From assembly GCA_026386805.1 (NCBI GenBank), contig JAPLMX010000189.1:53968-117967 (forward strand): a DNA stretch of 64,000 bases, in the 5' to 3' direction. Of this stretch, positions 10,741 through 20,174 are shown piece after piece. Below the pieces are notes generated by a model. That model worked only from the letters and a program-made list of their open reading frames with translations, searched no databases and was not told the origin of the DNA. Positions within the stretch are counted from its first letter, which is position 1; each line of letters starts with the position of its first letter. Made by a program: the position numbers and the translations under genes. The stretch comes from Phycisphaerae bacterium (GTDB lineage Bacteria; Planctomycetota; Phycisphaerae; Sedimentisphaerales; Anaerobacaceae).

Positions 10741-11095
10741 TCATCCACAACACCGGCCCACAATCCAGGCACGATTATAGCCTGGTGGACCGCGTTGTGA
10801 CCATCGAGAAATTCTCGCGTGAGAGGGTAGATTCGGGCACGTCCGGCATTACCGGACGCTACGGCGGGAATTGGCAGGCACCCAGGCCGGCGAAAAACGG
10901 CTGTCGGCCAGTCCTTTACAGGCGTGCGTCCGGGCCTGATCCCGGACACAGCGTGAGATGAAAGAGTCACCCTTCCCCCGGCAGCCGGCTCATTCGGACG
11001 TTCACCGGGTCCGGCCGCTCGGCCGGCATCGGGCGGTTCCAGGGAGACCTCTCCCCTGGGCTACACCCTCACTTGCGGCAAGCTCTCCGGCAGCC

Positions 11096-11581
11096 TTAAC
11101 GGCCCCCGGCGAACGGGGCCGCTCCCAGCACGAAACGCTTCTTCGCGACGTCGTAGACAAAGGTTCCTCGCGAGCGAGACTGGATCTGGACCTGCTGGTT
11201 GTTGACCGCGAAGATCATCTCCAGACCCTTGCCGTAGTACACATCCGCCCCGCCGGACAGAAGCAGAGCATTGTGCAGGTCCGTGCCCAAATCGAGGATC
11301 TGGTCGTCCGAGAACCCGACTCGCTGCATGATACACACGACGTCGTCGGGCCTCAGACGCGCTACTTCCTTGTTGCTCTTGGCTACGATTCGAAGCTCTT
11401 CGCTCTTCTTGCTGTCTCTGCTCGGCCGGCTCTGCTTCTTCGGCCCGCTTTCGGAACCCAGCTCCGACCATTCAACCGGCTTGACCGCGCCATGGCAGCC
11501 CACCACCCCCAAAGCCAGTGGAACCAGGATCAGCAACATGCCAACCGTCGCTCTCAATATGGATCCACGCTTTCTCAGCAC
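11096..11581 (-). CDS. Small lipoprotein, possible secretin partner
   Basis: A 161-residue protein with a lipoprotein signal (VGMLLILVPLALGVVGC, lipobox ending in GC at about residue 29). A basic linker (KKQSRPSRDSKK) is followed by a compact domain: RLRPDDVVCIMQRVGFSDDQILDLGTDLHNALLLSGG and a beta-rich end. No family is recognised. It starts with GTG 30 nt after the stop of the secretin-like gene; an AAGGAG site sits 11 nt upstream, so the two are almost certainly co-transcribed. Secretins often need a small lipoprotein pilotin, so a pilotin-like role is possible, but this is inference from position and size only. Confidence 0.7.
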   Translation of the reverse strand: MLRKRGSILRATVGMLLILVPLALGVVGCHGAVKPVEWSELGSESGPKKQSRPSRDSKKSEELRIVAKSNKEVARLRPDDVVCIMQRVGFSDDQILDLGTDLHNALLLSGGADVYYGKGLEMIFAVNNQQVQIQSRSRGTFVYDVAKKRFVLGAAPFAGGR

Positions 11582-11610
11582 CGTTTCTCATGCTCCTTTC
11601 GCAGGACACG

Positions 11611-14600
11611 TCATTTCTGATTCACTAAGACATTCCTGATTTGGCTCGTGTATTCGTCGCCTGCCGGTTGTTCGACCGTCGCGATGGTGTTCGGCTGCGC
11701 CGGCAGGCTGGCGGTCTGCGTGCCCTCCGGGACCAGATGCGCCGTCACAAAGACCGCGACCTCACGGCTCGACTTGTCATTGTTCTTGTTCTTGAACAGC
11801 TCTCCGAGCAGCGGGATACTGCTGAGTCCGGGGACGCGTTTCTCTTCCATCTTGCTGCGGTTCTCCGTCAGTCCGCCCACCGCGACGGTACCGCCGTCTT
11901 TCACGGTGACCGAGTTCTTCGCCATACGCCGCGTCACGCGCGGCAGATCGCTGCCGCGGGCCTTCGGGATGCTGTCGCTGACCTCCACGGCCATCTGGAG
12001 CGTGATGTCATTGTTGTCCCCGATATAGGGCGTAATGATCAGGACCGTGCCGGATTCGATCTTCTGGAGCTGTGCTTGCGAGTAGGTGTACATGGTCTGA
12101 GCGGCCTGCATCATGAACCACTGTTCCTCAACGACCCTCATCTCCGCCTGCCGGCCGTCCTGGGCCACCACTTTCGGGTTGGCGATGATATCCGCCTGGC
12201 TGTTCTGTTGCAGGAGGTTCAACGCCATCATCAAAGAATTCGTGAAGGTCTGGTCGGGAGCATAGCCGATCTGCACGCCATACGGCCACCCACTGCTGGT
12301 CGTCCCGGTCGTGCTGTTGGTGACGCCCTGGCTGGTGAAGACGCCCGCCTGCAGCGTGGGCCAGCTCCACTCGGCGCCCAGGTTCAGCAGATTGCCTTTC
12401 TCCATCACGACCACGCGCGCATCCAGCAGCACCTGCCGTTTGTAGCGGTCGATCATCTTGAGATCCTCGATAATCCGGTCGGCGATCGCAGGGGCCGCCG
12501 TGACCAGCAACATGTTGCCCTCATCGTTCGGGTCCCGGGTATTCGGGAGTTCGGCCTGGACGTACGGGGCAAAGACCGATGACAAGAGCGCCTTCGCCCG
12601 TCCCGGCTGGATGTAGTTCAGTCGGACGCGGCGCGTTTCGCTGATTTCCGGGAAGGCCTGGCTCGTCACGCTGCGGCCGGCCACCAGGTAGTAGCGCGGC
12701 GTCTTCTTGAACACATACGGCTTTCCCGCCAACATCAACTCGAGGGCCACGTCCAGGGACACATTCTCGAAGCTGACGAACACGTCTCCCGTCACGTTGG
12801 GGTCGACGACGATGGGCACGCCGGCGGTGGTCGCCACATCCTGCAACGCGGAATCCAGCCTTGTGCCCGGGAACGCGTTGGAGATCGGACGGAAGACCTC
12901 ATACGTCTTGTCATCCGACGCCTTCACCTTGCACGCATACGGCGGCTTGATGCTCGTCACGATCTCCTGCAGGGCCTGGGCCACGTGCAGCTTCTCCACT
13001 TCACTAAGCCCGACCGGCACCGAATCGTTCTTGACCGTCAAATCCCATTCGATCTTCACGTCATTCTTTCGCGCGAGATCCGTGAGGACATCGTGCAATT
13101 TCGGCCTCCCATCGATCTGCGGCATAAGGGGCCCCGTCGGCGGCCCGGCCGGCGGCAGCTTGCCGCCCGGCGGCACGGTCTGGAGACCCTCGGCTGATGG
13201 TGCCGTCGTGCCCGGGGTCGTGGCCTGTCCGGCACGCAATTGATTCAGTTGCAGCGTCGAATTGGCAATCTGCTGTGAGATTTCGTTGAGCCGCTGCGTC
13301 ATCTCCGCTGACACCGGTGTGCCTCTCTGCATGTTGGAGTTGATCAAATTCGTCAGATTGGTCTGGTCCGTCATGAGTTGGGCGATCTGCTGACGAATCT
13401 GTTGCTCCGCCGTGGACGGGGCCGGCTGAGGAGCGGGTGTCTGTACCGAAGGTGTCTGTACCGGAGGCGTCGCCTGCGGAGTCGGTGTCACGGGCTTGGG
13501 ATTGAGAGCATCCACGTCTTCCGTCACGTTCGTGAACGCCTTGGTATCGGGGGCGCTGCCGCGGCCACTGTCAAAACTGAACTCGAACCCCTCTTTCTCG
13601 AACTTCAGCTCGCCGGTCCAGCCGTAAGGGACTTGGATCCGGTACGCACCCGTAGTATCCGTCACGGTGGTGGCGCCGCCTGGAGTGGCGGTGATTTTCA
13701 CCTCCGCAATCGGCTCGGCGCCCGCCGTGATCCGATCCGCGATCGTCAACATGATGGTCTTGGCGGCGACCGTCAGGTTCCGAACGTCCGTGGCAACCGC
13801 ACTGAACGGCTTGGTGGACGGATTGAAAGTGTATCCACCCTTCTGGAACGTCAGCCTGCCATTCCAGCCGTAATTGACCTGGAGCCCAAATTTGCCCGTG
13901 GCATCGGTCGTGACCGACCCGGCGTTGTTGTCCCCTTGGACCAGCACGCCCTCCACGCCGGCGCTGGTCTCGTCCACGACCTGCCCCGACAGCGTGCACT
14001 GCATAATCTTCGGCGTGTAGTCCTGGTTGACCTGCGGGAACAACACGCCGTCATACGTCTTGCTGTTCGGATCGAACGAGAAGCCCGGCTTCTGGGGCAC
14101 GACGGTGCCTTTCCAGTTGTAGGGCACGTCGACGGTATAGGACCCATCGGGCCCGGTGACCACCACCGCCGTGGGCGGGAAACCCTTGAGGATCACCTGC
14201 GGCAGGCCCCCCACATTGCCGGAGACCTTGAACGTGATGGCCTGGGCCGTGTAGTTCTGGGTCTGATCCTGGATGACCGCGCTGTAATCCTTGCTGGGCG
14301 GCGTGAAGTTGAACCCCTCTTTCGTCGGGGTTACGATGCCGCTCCAGCCATACTCGACCTGGGCCGAATATAGCCCTTTCTCACTGCTGACCGGCTCGCC
14401 GGGAATACCCGACATCTTCACGCCGGGGGCGCCGACGCTGCCGGAGATCTTGTAGGAGATGACCTGGCCTTTGAAATCCTGATTCTCTTTCGGCGCGGTC
14501 ACCTTCGTGACCGTGATCGAGGGCGGCGTAAAGGTATGCCCCGGCTTCTCGGGCGTTACCTTGCCGGACCAGCCGTGCTCGACGGTGGCCGTGTAGAAGC

Positions 14601-15462
14601 CATTGCCATCGGTCAGGGGGTTCCCCGGAAGACCGTTCATGACCACGCCGGCCATGCCCGCCGTACCCGAAATCTGGTAGTTGAACACGCTGGCCGTGTA
14701 GTTCTGGTTCGCCTGATTCTCCGTCAGAGACAGGTATTCCATCTCCGGCGGGATGAACGCATGCCCGTCCAGCGTGGGTGTGACTTTCACGCTGGCGCCG
14801 TACTGGACCTCGGCGCGATAGACGCCCTTGGGGCCCGCCACGGGACTGCCCGGCAGTCCTTTCAGGACCGCGCCCTGGACACCGGCCGAACCCGAGATCA
14901 CGATGACCTGCTCGGACCCCTTGTAGTTCTCGTCCTTCATATCCCGCGCGACCTGATTGTACGACCGGCTGGCAGGATCGAACTGGAAGGCCGTCTTCTG
15001 GGGCGTGACCTTGCCGCTCCAATTCATGGAAACGGTGGCCGTGTACCGGCCGCTCGCGTCGCTGGTCACCTCGTCCGGGAAGCCGACCATCTTGACGTCG
15101 GGCAGCATGACGGAGCCGGAGATCGTATAGGTGATCAGTGTCGGCTTGTAGTTCTGGTCGCTCAGGGGACCGACGACCTTCGGGTATTGGATGTTCCGCG
15201 GCTCGAACTTGTATCCGTTCAAGGCCGGGGTGACGATGCCGCTCCACCCATGCTCAACCTCCGCGCTGTAGGTGCCGTTCTGATCGGTCATGACCGGCGC
15301 GGGCAAACCGTTCATCGTGACGCCCGCGAGACCCACCGTGCCGGAGATCACGTACTTCTTCTTGGTAATGGTCATCTGGCCCCGCGTATCCGGGGCCAAT
15401 AATAGGATGGCACAAAGGGCTATCATCCCCCCCAAGGGGAGTCCAATACATTTCCTGGCCAT
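11611..15462 (-). CDS. Giant secretin-like protein with eight N-terminal beta-sandwich repeats
   Basis: A 1283-residue exported protein. After a signal peptide (IALCAILLLAPDTRGQ) come eight copies of a 70-85 residue repeat (about residues 33-650), each following the pattern ISGSVG..GVKM.G.PG, YSA.VE.GWSG.VTP...F.F.P. They resemble carboxypeptidase regulatory-like (transthyretin/Ig) modules. A Pro/Thr/Gln linker and coiled coil (about 660-750) follow, then a Pro-rich stretch and secretin N-type domains (LHDVLTDLARKNDVKIEW; VDPNVTGDVFVSFENVSLDVALELML). The C-terminal secretin domain carries RQVLLDARVVVMEKGNLLNL and VKDGGTVAVGGLTENR, the conserved lip region. Type II/III-type secretins form outer-membrane channels. 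The repeat array is unusual for a secretin and may project as a stalk or bind exported subunits. Confidence 0.85.
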   Translation of the reverse strand: MARKCIGLPLGGMIALCAILLLAPDTRGQMTITKKKYVISGTVGLAGVTMNGLPAPVMTDQNGTYSAEVEHGWSGIVTPALNGYKFEPRNIQYPKVVGPLSDQNYKPTLITYTISGSVMLPDVKMVGFPDEVTSDASGRYTATVSMNWSGKVTPQKTAFQFDPASRSYNQVARDMKDENYKGSEQVIVISGSAGVQGAVLKGLPGSPVAGPKGVYRAEVQYGASVKVTPTLDGHAFIPPEMEYLSLTENQANQNYTASVFNYQISGTAGMAGVVMNGLPGNPLTDGNGFYTATVEHGWSGKVTPEKPGHTFTPPSITVTKVTAPKENQDFKGQVISYKISGSVGAPGVKMSGIPGEPVSSEKGLYSAQVEYGWSGIVTPTKEGFNFTPPSKDYSAVIQDQTQNYTAQAITFKVSGNVGGLPQVILKGFPPTAVVVTGPDGSYTVDVPYNWKGTVVPQKPGFSFDPNSKTYDGVLFPQVNQDYTPKIMQCTLSGQVVDETSAGVEGVLVQGDNNAGSVTTDATGKFGLQVNYGWNGRLTFQKGGYTFNPSTKPFSAVATDVRNLTVAAKTIMLTIADRITAGAEPIAEVKITATPGGATTVTDTTGAYRIQVPYGWTGELKFEKEGFEFSFDSGRGSAPDTKAFTNVTEDVDALNPKPVTPTPQATPPVQTPSVQTPAPQPAPSTAEQQIRQQIAQLMTDQTNLTNLINSNMQRGTPVSAEMTQRLNEISQQIANSTLQLNQLRAGQATTPGTTAPSAEGLQTVPPGGKLPPAGPPTGPLMPQIDGRPKLHDVLTDLARKNDVKIEWDLTVKNDSVPVGLSEVEKLHVAQALQEIVTSIKPPYACKVKASDDKTYEVFRPISNAFPGTRLDSALQDVATTAGVPIVVDPNVTGDVFVSFENVSLDVALELMLAGKPYVFKKTPRYYLVAGRSVTSQAFPEISETRRVRLNYIQPGRAKALLSSVFAPYVQAELPNTRDPNDEGNMLLVTAAPAIADRIIEDLKMIDRYKRQVLLDARVVVMEKGNLLNLGAEWSWPTLQAGVFTSQGVTNSTTGTTSSGWPYGVQIGYAPDQTFTNSLMMALNLLQQNSQADIIANPKVVAQDGRQAEMRVVEEQWFMMQAAQTMYTYSQAQLQKIESGTVLIITPYIGDNNDITLQMAVEVSDSIPKARGSDLPRVTRRMAKNSVTVKDGGTVAVGGLTENRSKMEEKRVPGLSSIPLLGELFKNKNNDKSSREVAVFVTAHLVPEGTQTASLPAQPNTIATVEQPAGDEYTSQIRNVLVNQK

Positions 15463-15567
15463 AGGTCAACGTCCCTTTCTTGAGCCGCGAGCACACGACC
15501 CCACGACTCGAAACCTGTATCGGCAATCCCGCGCCCTGCGTTAAGCAAAAACCTCCCCTGCGGTCTG

Positions 15568-17250
15568 CTACAACTTGATGACTTGTGGTGCACTATCCGA
15601 GGCGCCGACCATGCGCGCGTACTTGCGTCCCCCCTGCTCGGTCACCTCGATGATGATCTGTCTTTGGAGTCCCTCCGCCGGCCCGCCGGGGTAATTGAGA
15701 ATCGACGTCATGTAGTATGGGCCCGGCGCGACATCCGACAGGTCCAACACGCCCGAGAAACTGCGGACGTCGAAGGGGAGCATGGCTCCCCTTTGTCCGA
15801 ACTGCTCACTGCTCATGAGGAATCGCTTGGCGACGGCGGCGCCGCCGCCGCCGGCACCCACGATGGACAGCACACCCTGGCAACTGAGCGTCGTCACGTG
15901 GGTCTCTCCGCCATTCGAGAACGTCGCCGACGCGAAATACCGGGACGGCCCGCTCTCGGAGATGGTCAAGACCGTGGCGCCGAGAAAGGGCGTCGCGTCC
16001 ACCTGCTTGTTCTGAGCACAGATCAAGGCCTCTCTCACCCCCGCCGACTTCCCATCGGCATAGGAGACGTGCAGTCTCAAGGTCCCGTAATAGCTTGGGT
16101 ATTTCGTGGATTCCTTCGGCATTTTGGCCAGGATCGTCAGGTTCCGCCGGGCGTGCCCTCTCAACGTGAACGTGGACGGGTTCACGGTCGCCCAGCCGGT
16201 GCACGCCAGGTCGTCTCCCTTGACCCCCCGGCCGTTCACCGCCAAGTGCATCTGCTCCGGCACGATCAGCTCGGCGTTCACCGTGATATCTTCCTCGGAC
16301 CCATTGGTCACCTGGAGGGCCGTCGTCCGCGTGGCCCCCGGGACGATCTCGAGGAACAAGTTCGAGGGCGCGACGGCCAGCGCCGCCTGACCGCGCAAGC
16401 TGCCCGCGAGCGTCGGGTCCCCCGCGAACTGAACGGTTTTCTTGATGATGGGCCCGCGCCGGTTATCGACGTACAGAGCGGCTTCGAGCTGATAGGACCC
16501 CGAAGGCAGCGCCTGTCCCACATTCTGCTGCACGTGCAGCTTCGCCCCGGGCATGATCGAGATTTCCGGGAATTTCACTTCCGAGAATCTCCGCCAGTGG
16601 CCCCCGGACTGCTCCCAGAGACGAACGATGGGCAACAGGCCGGAGAAGGTCCCGCCGTTGTTCGCGATGTCGATTACGACGTTGTTGCCGGCCGGGGTCT
16701 CTCCCTGCTGCGCCTGGTAACTGAGGCCAACGTCCGTCAAGGAGATATCTTGCCTCATCGGCGTGCTCTGGACTTCCAGGATCACCGGGACCACAAACTC
16801 CATGTTCATCGTGGTCGCCGTTCCATTGGGGAGCGTCACTGGTTTAGGCGTCGTGGTGGCCACTATCGCGGCGAAGAAGAACCCGCGCGTCGCCGCCGGA
16901 ACCTCGATTTGCAGACTGAAAGGCACGATCTGGTAGCCGCCCAGCTTGATCTCGCCCGGCGGAAGAGTGAGCCAGCTCACGCAGCTTCGCACCACCGCCT
17001 TGCTGAAATCCGGATCGTCCGCCCGAAACTCCGTCCACGAAGAATCCGCCTTCTGGGTCAGCTCCGCCAGGCGCAGCGTCAGTATCTCGGCTTCCCGAGG
17101 GTCCGAGTTCTCCAGCTTCAGCTCTCTCGTGTAGCGTTTGCCCGGCTGAACCGTCATTCTGACGAGTATGGGTTGAACGAGTAGATCGGCGAACGCCGAG
17201 TCACCGGCGAGCAGTAGAATCACCACCAGTCCGATAATCCGCCCCGCCAT
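15568..17250 (-). CDS. Exported PapD-like (periplasmic chaperone-like) protein
   Basis: About 560 residues. The start at 17250 has a GGAGGG ribosome site 7-8 nt upstream and is followed directly by a signal peptide (MAGRIIGLVVILLLAGDSAFA); the longer ORF start at 17334 lacks this. The first about 140 mature residues, LLVQPILVRMTVQPGKRYTRELKLENSD and SWLTLPPGEIKLGGYQIVPF, read like the N-terminal Ig-like domain of fimbrial chaperones. Further Ig-like segments follow (PSNLFLEIVPGATRTTALQVTNGSE). No catalytic motif is seen. It lies 105 nt upstream of the secretin-like gene on the same strand, with the pilin-like genes further upstream, suggesting handling of exported beta-rich subunits. The chaperone assignment is by resemblance only. 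Confidence 0.7.
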   Translation of the reverse strand: MAGRIIGLVVILLLAGDSAFADLLVQPILVRMTVQPGKRYTRELKLENSDPREAEILTLRLAELTQKADSSWTEFRADDPDFSKAVVRSCVSWLTLPPGEIKLGGYQIVPFSLQIEVPAATRGFFFAAIVATTTPKPVTLPNGTATTMNMEFVVPVILEVQSTPMRQDISLTDVGLSYQAQQGETPAGNNVVIDIANNGGTFSGLLPIVRLWEQSGGHWRRFSEVKFPEISIMPGAKLHVQQNVGQALPSGSYQLEAALYVDNRRGPIIKKTVQFAGDPTLAGSLRGQAALAVAPSNLFLEIVPGATRTTALQVTNGSEEDITVNAELIVPEQMHLAVNGRGVKGDDLACTGWATVNPSTFTLRGHARRNLTILAKMPKESTKYPSYYGTLRLHVSYADGKSAGVREALICAQNKQVDATPFLGATVLTISESGPSRYFASATFSNGGETHVTTLSCQGVLSIVGAGGGGAAVAKRFLMSSEQFGQRGAMLPFDVRSFSGVLDLSDVAPGPYYMTSILNYPGGPAEGLQRQIIIEVTEQGGRKYARMVGASDSAPQVIKL

Positions 17251-17694
17251 TCTGGTCCCTCCGGCCTCCGATCCGCCTGCTTGACTCGCAAGAAGTTCTG
17301 CTTTCGCGTGTGTGAATCGCTTCTGGCCCATCATGCTTGCTCCCTATTCCCGAGATTCCCTTGTGACGACTGCCCCCAAGGCCTAGAGTACGTGCGGACA
17401 GTTTTACGCCGTTCTGGCGCTTTTTCGGCAATGTAAGGATGGTACTTGCCCTGTTTCCAGCGATTTCCCGTAGGACACCCCCAACCCAATGTGTCGCTTC
17501 GCATCAAGACCGCTCAGGCAATCCTGACGATAGCTCCGGATAAGATATTACGTAGATTACCATATTGACGAGGCTTTGTCAATACCCAAGCTTCCGTATC
17601 TGCCTGTTTTGCCCAAGATTGTTCGCCGCGTCACTTGGCAGAAGTCCCGTCATCATAAAAAGCAACGACCCGCTCTAAGGCTAAACAGCGGTTT

Positions 17695-18044
17695 TAGCCA
17701 CAGAGGACACAGAGAAGCCCAGCGCGGCCTTCGGCCGCAACCAAAACCGACTCACACAAAGGCACGAAGACACGAAGAAGATCGATACAGAAATGCCCCC
17801 AAGCTCTGTGGCTTTGTGGCTCCGTGTGAGAACCAAGTATTTGTGTTTCAAGAACTTGCGTCTCTGTCGATCCGAAATTGCGCAAGTTAGCCTGTAGGAT
17901 GGGCTTTAGCCCATGCGGTCCTTCTCCGAATCTGCTGAGGCAGCATGGGCTAAAGCCCATCCTACGGGACTCTGCGTCTCTGCGCGAGTCGGTTTTGGTT
18001 GCGGCTAAGCGAAGCGATGCCGCGCCAAGTCCTCTGTGGCTCCC
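17695..18044. repeat. Composite inverted-repeat element in an 850-nt gene-free stretch (family R7)
   Basis: Outer arms AGCCACAGAGGAC (left) and GTCCTCTGTGGCT (right) are perfect inverses. Inner arms GCCGCAACCAAAACCGACTC (17734-17753) and its exact complement (17986-18005) are 20 nt. Between them lies a third pair, GTAGGATGGGCTTTAGCCC at 17894 and its inverse at 17943-17965. The gene-free stretch 17251-18199 contains nothing else I can support. Confidence 0.7.
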
Positions 18045-18076
18045 GTTCTTTCTTAGCTCTTGACCGGGCCGTTGAT

Positions 18077-18116
18077 AAAAAGGGGAGGGCTGGATATGTT
18101 CTATCCAGCCCTCCCC
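18077..18116 (-). terminator. Strong Rho-independent terminator
   Basis: A perfect 15-bp stem GGGGAGGGCTGGATA / TATCCAGCCCTCCCC with a 5-nt loop, followed on the minus strand by TTTTT. It lies 85 nt after the stop of the 18200-18787 gene. Confidence 0.9.
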
Positions 18117-18199
18117 AGAGGATTCATCTTAGGCTTTGTGAACACCCGCGCCGGCCTCAAGCTTCAACCGAGACACAGGCAAGCCTGTTGGATGACCTA

Positions 18200-18787
18200 T
18201 CAGCAAACACCAGCGATGTTGGGCCTCACAAGCGGACGAACCGTCAGGGTCACGAGGCCGATCTGAATGCACTTGCCAACCTGCGTGTCCGCGTTGAACG
18301 CCGACAGGTCCACGTTTTTGATCTTGAGGTAGACCTTGAGATTGGCGCCGGGAGCATTGATCTGGGCCGTGTCGCCGCCCTCATTGAGGCTCAGGCTATC
18401 CACCTCCATGCCGGGCATCCCGTCGAGCTTTGCGAAAGAGGCGTGCACCTCGACGTTGACGTTGTTCTGGACGGCGAAGGTGACGCTGCCGGCGTATTTG
18501 TGAATCTCAACCTGCTTCAGAGTCAGCCATGCATCTTTGGTATTGAACTTAATCCAGAATCCAACCTCCATCCGGACCCGGATGGTAGCGGCGGTGACGA
18601 AGTCGTAGGTGGCCGGCCAGTTATAATTCTCACCCTTAACCTCGAACGGTCCGGTGCTGTTGCCGCCGTCCGTTGTTTCCCAGTCCACGCTACCGTTGGT
18701 ACCGTTGCCCGTCAGATAGCCTGTACCGGCGAACGTTGCGGGAACCATCAAAGCCACCAAGGCCACGGCAAAAATAATCTTCTTCAT
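18200..18787 (-). CDS. Small exported beta-rich protein of unknown function
   Basis: About 195 residues. The start at 18787 has an AAGGAAG ribosome site and leads straight into a signal peptide (MKKIIFAVALVALMVPATFAG). The mature part is Gly/Asn/Thr-rich at its N-terminus (GTGYLTGNGTNGSVDWETTDGG) and then alternates hydrophobic residues as in a beta-sandwich (TIRVRMEVGFWIKFN; VTFAVQNNVNVEVHASFAK). One C-terminal Cys pair (KCIQIG...GVC-end) could form a disulfide. The gene is followed by a very strong terminator, consistent with an abundant product. With the adjacent pilin-like gene and the PapD-like gene it may be a surface subunit; the family is not recognised. Confidence 0.75.
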   Translation of the reverse strand: MKKIIFAVALVALMVPATFAGTGYLTGNGTNGSVDWETTDGGNSTGPFEVKGENYNWPATYDFVTAATIRVRMEVGFWIKFNTKDAWLTLKQVEIHKYAGSVTFAVQNNVNVEVHASFAKLDGMPGMEVDSLSLNEGGDTAQINAPGANLKVYLKIKNVDLSAFNADTQVGKCIQIGLVTLTVRPLVRPNIAGVC

Positions 18788-19094
18788 GATGTTTACTTCC
18801 TTTCTAAACTTAACCCTCGCTCCGAATTGCCCGATAGGGCTCTCGTGAGCTAACCCAGTTGCTCCGGCCAAGCATTACGGTTGCTTGGGCCGCAGACTCC
18901 AGCGAGCACAGCGAACGTTGACAACCCGTGCGGACCTGCCCGCTCATGGTCCCACCGGTCGTGGCCTTTGAGACACCTACTGACCTGCGATTTCATTCCC
19001 ACTTGGCACTTGACATCGTCGTATCATCCGAGAAGCAGGCCCGTCTTCTCGGACGTCTCGCAAACCGTCCCCAGCTTGCGAGATCACTCTGTCA

Positions 19095-19229
19095 TCACCG
19101 TACCTCCTTTCTCCCCGGTCCCTTGTCGAGGGGGCTGTCTTTGGGATCGCACCTTTCCGTAGATCCTGGGCATTTTATTTGTAGGATAATACCGCCCCGA
19201 CAGAATCCGCCGGTAGACCTTGTCTTCAT
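19095..19229 (-). CDS. Possible 44-residue peptide
   Basis: An ORF starting MKTRSTGGFCRGG has a GGAGAAGG site 3-4 nt before GTG/ATG and begins 15 nt after the pilin-like stop. It contains three Cys residues. Its stop overlaps a second GAAAGGAGG site followed by an ATG that ends after three codons. It has no recognisable domain and could be spurious; listed because of the ribosome site and position. Confidence 0.25.
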   Translation of the reverse strand: MKTRSTGGFCRGGIILQIKCPGSTERCDPKDSPLDKGPGRKEVR

Positions 19230-19243
19230 CACCCTTCTCCGAA

Positions 19244-19735
19244 CTATGGTCCTGTCATGGCAGTCAGCGTCAAATTTCCACCGTACTGCCCTGCCGCACA
19301 CCATGAGGCTCCCTTGACTTCCATCTCGATCGTAACCAAGACGTTCGCGCCGCCGGGCGGCGTCGGTCCTCCTCGAGCAACCACCACGCGATTCGTCCCA
19401 ACCGGTACGTCCCTGCTGTTGATCGTCACGGCGATCTGGGCCGGCGGTATCACGGCGGTCCGGTTCGCCACTTGCGTAAGGCCCTGAAATGAGGCCGCAA
19501 GCCGGAAGGGACAATTCGCCAGTACGCGGGCGGTTACCTCGGCCTTGAGCCGCTTCGGCCCAGGCCCGGAAACCATGCCAAACTGCAGAGGCGTTCCGGG
19601 GACCGATAACACTACCCCCGGCCTGAATGGACTGACCTTCGACCGATTCCCGCTGGAATGATCGCGCGCCCATCCACTGCCGGTCACGCCGAGACATACC
19701 ACGGCAATTGCACAAATCTTCGCCAGAGTCCGCAT
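19244..19735 (-). CDS. Exported pilin-like / fimbrial subunit-like protein
   Basis: About 163 residues. Start at 19735 (MRTLAKICAIAVVCLGVTGSGWA) gives a clean signal peptide. The mature chain is beta-rich with one Cys in ARVLANCPFRLAASF and another near the end in KGASWCAAGQYGGNLTLTAM. The ending G-Y-x-G-x-L-T-L-T is the final-strand pattern of chaperone-usher-type subunits and related exported beta proteins. No transmembrane pilin helix is present, so it is not a type IV pilin. It is the first gene of the minus-strand exported-protein group and lies behind a long, probably transcribed leader with a good promoter (20146-20174). Confidence 0.65.
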   Translation of the reverse strand: MRTLAKICAIAVVCLGVTGSGWARDHSSGNRSKVSPFRPGVVLSVPGTPLQFGMVSGPGPKRLKAEVTARVLANCPFRLAASFQGLTQVANRTAVIPPAQIAVTINSRDVPVGTNRVVVARGGPTPPGGANVLVTIEMEVKGASWCAAGQYGGNLTLTAMTGP

Positions 19736-20145
19736 TTCATCACCCCCCCAACAACCATTTTCATGCTTCATGGATCCCTGTGGTTCCATCCATCTGGCGT
19801 TAGGTTATCCCTGCGATCGTTCGAATTGACTCACCAGGTTATCTGAGAGCACCTCCGCTCCGGATGACCACCAACGGTACTCCTCCGAAGCGCAGTCATC
19901 CTACTTGACTAACCTTGCGAGAAAAAGGACGTGTCGTCGTACCACTTCTCGACCCTCTTCCTTTTCTCACTCTCCTGCCACCAAGCCTGATATCAAAGAC
20001 CCGTCTTGCCTTGCCAGCAAAACATCTCCACAATATCATTCTTATCTAAGCACCCAAGCTTACCAGGTTTTACACTCACTGTCAAGAGCAAAAAGCCAAC
20101 AAACTACTTTTTTTATCCTGGCCACTTAGATCTCCAATTCACCGT
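19736..20145 (-). other. Long probable 5' leader of the pilin-like gene
   Basis: About 400 nt with no ORF of note between the promoter at 20146-20174 and the pilin-like start. It has a second TTGACA with a weak -10 (TAAGCT) near 20060-20090. The segment close to the gene shares short words (CCGGAGC, about 30 nt, then CAATTCG and a GAGGG/CAGGG-TAA motif) with the leader of the 18200-18787 gene. No known riboswitch was recognised. Confidence 0.35.
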
Positions 20146-20174
20146 ATTTTACCCAAACGCCCAATAAATGTCAA
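20146..20174 (-). promoter_or_regulatory. Strong sigma70-type promoter
   Basis: TTGACA, exactly 17 nt, TAAAAT on the minus strand. Predicted start near 20139. The next gene on this strand is the pilin-like gene at 19735. Confidence 0.6.

Noticed and set aside
17580-18200. Short ORFs in the repeat-rich stretch (e.g. 17576-17890, 17694-17960)
   Set aside because: They read through CACAGAGGACACAGAG-type and GGATGGGCTTTAGCCC repeats and have no ribosome sites or protein-like character.
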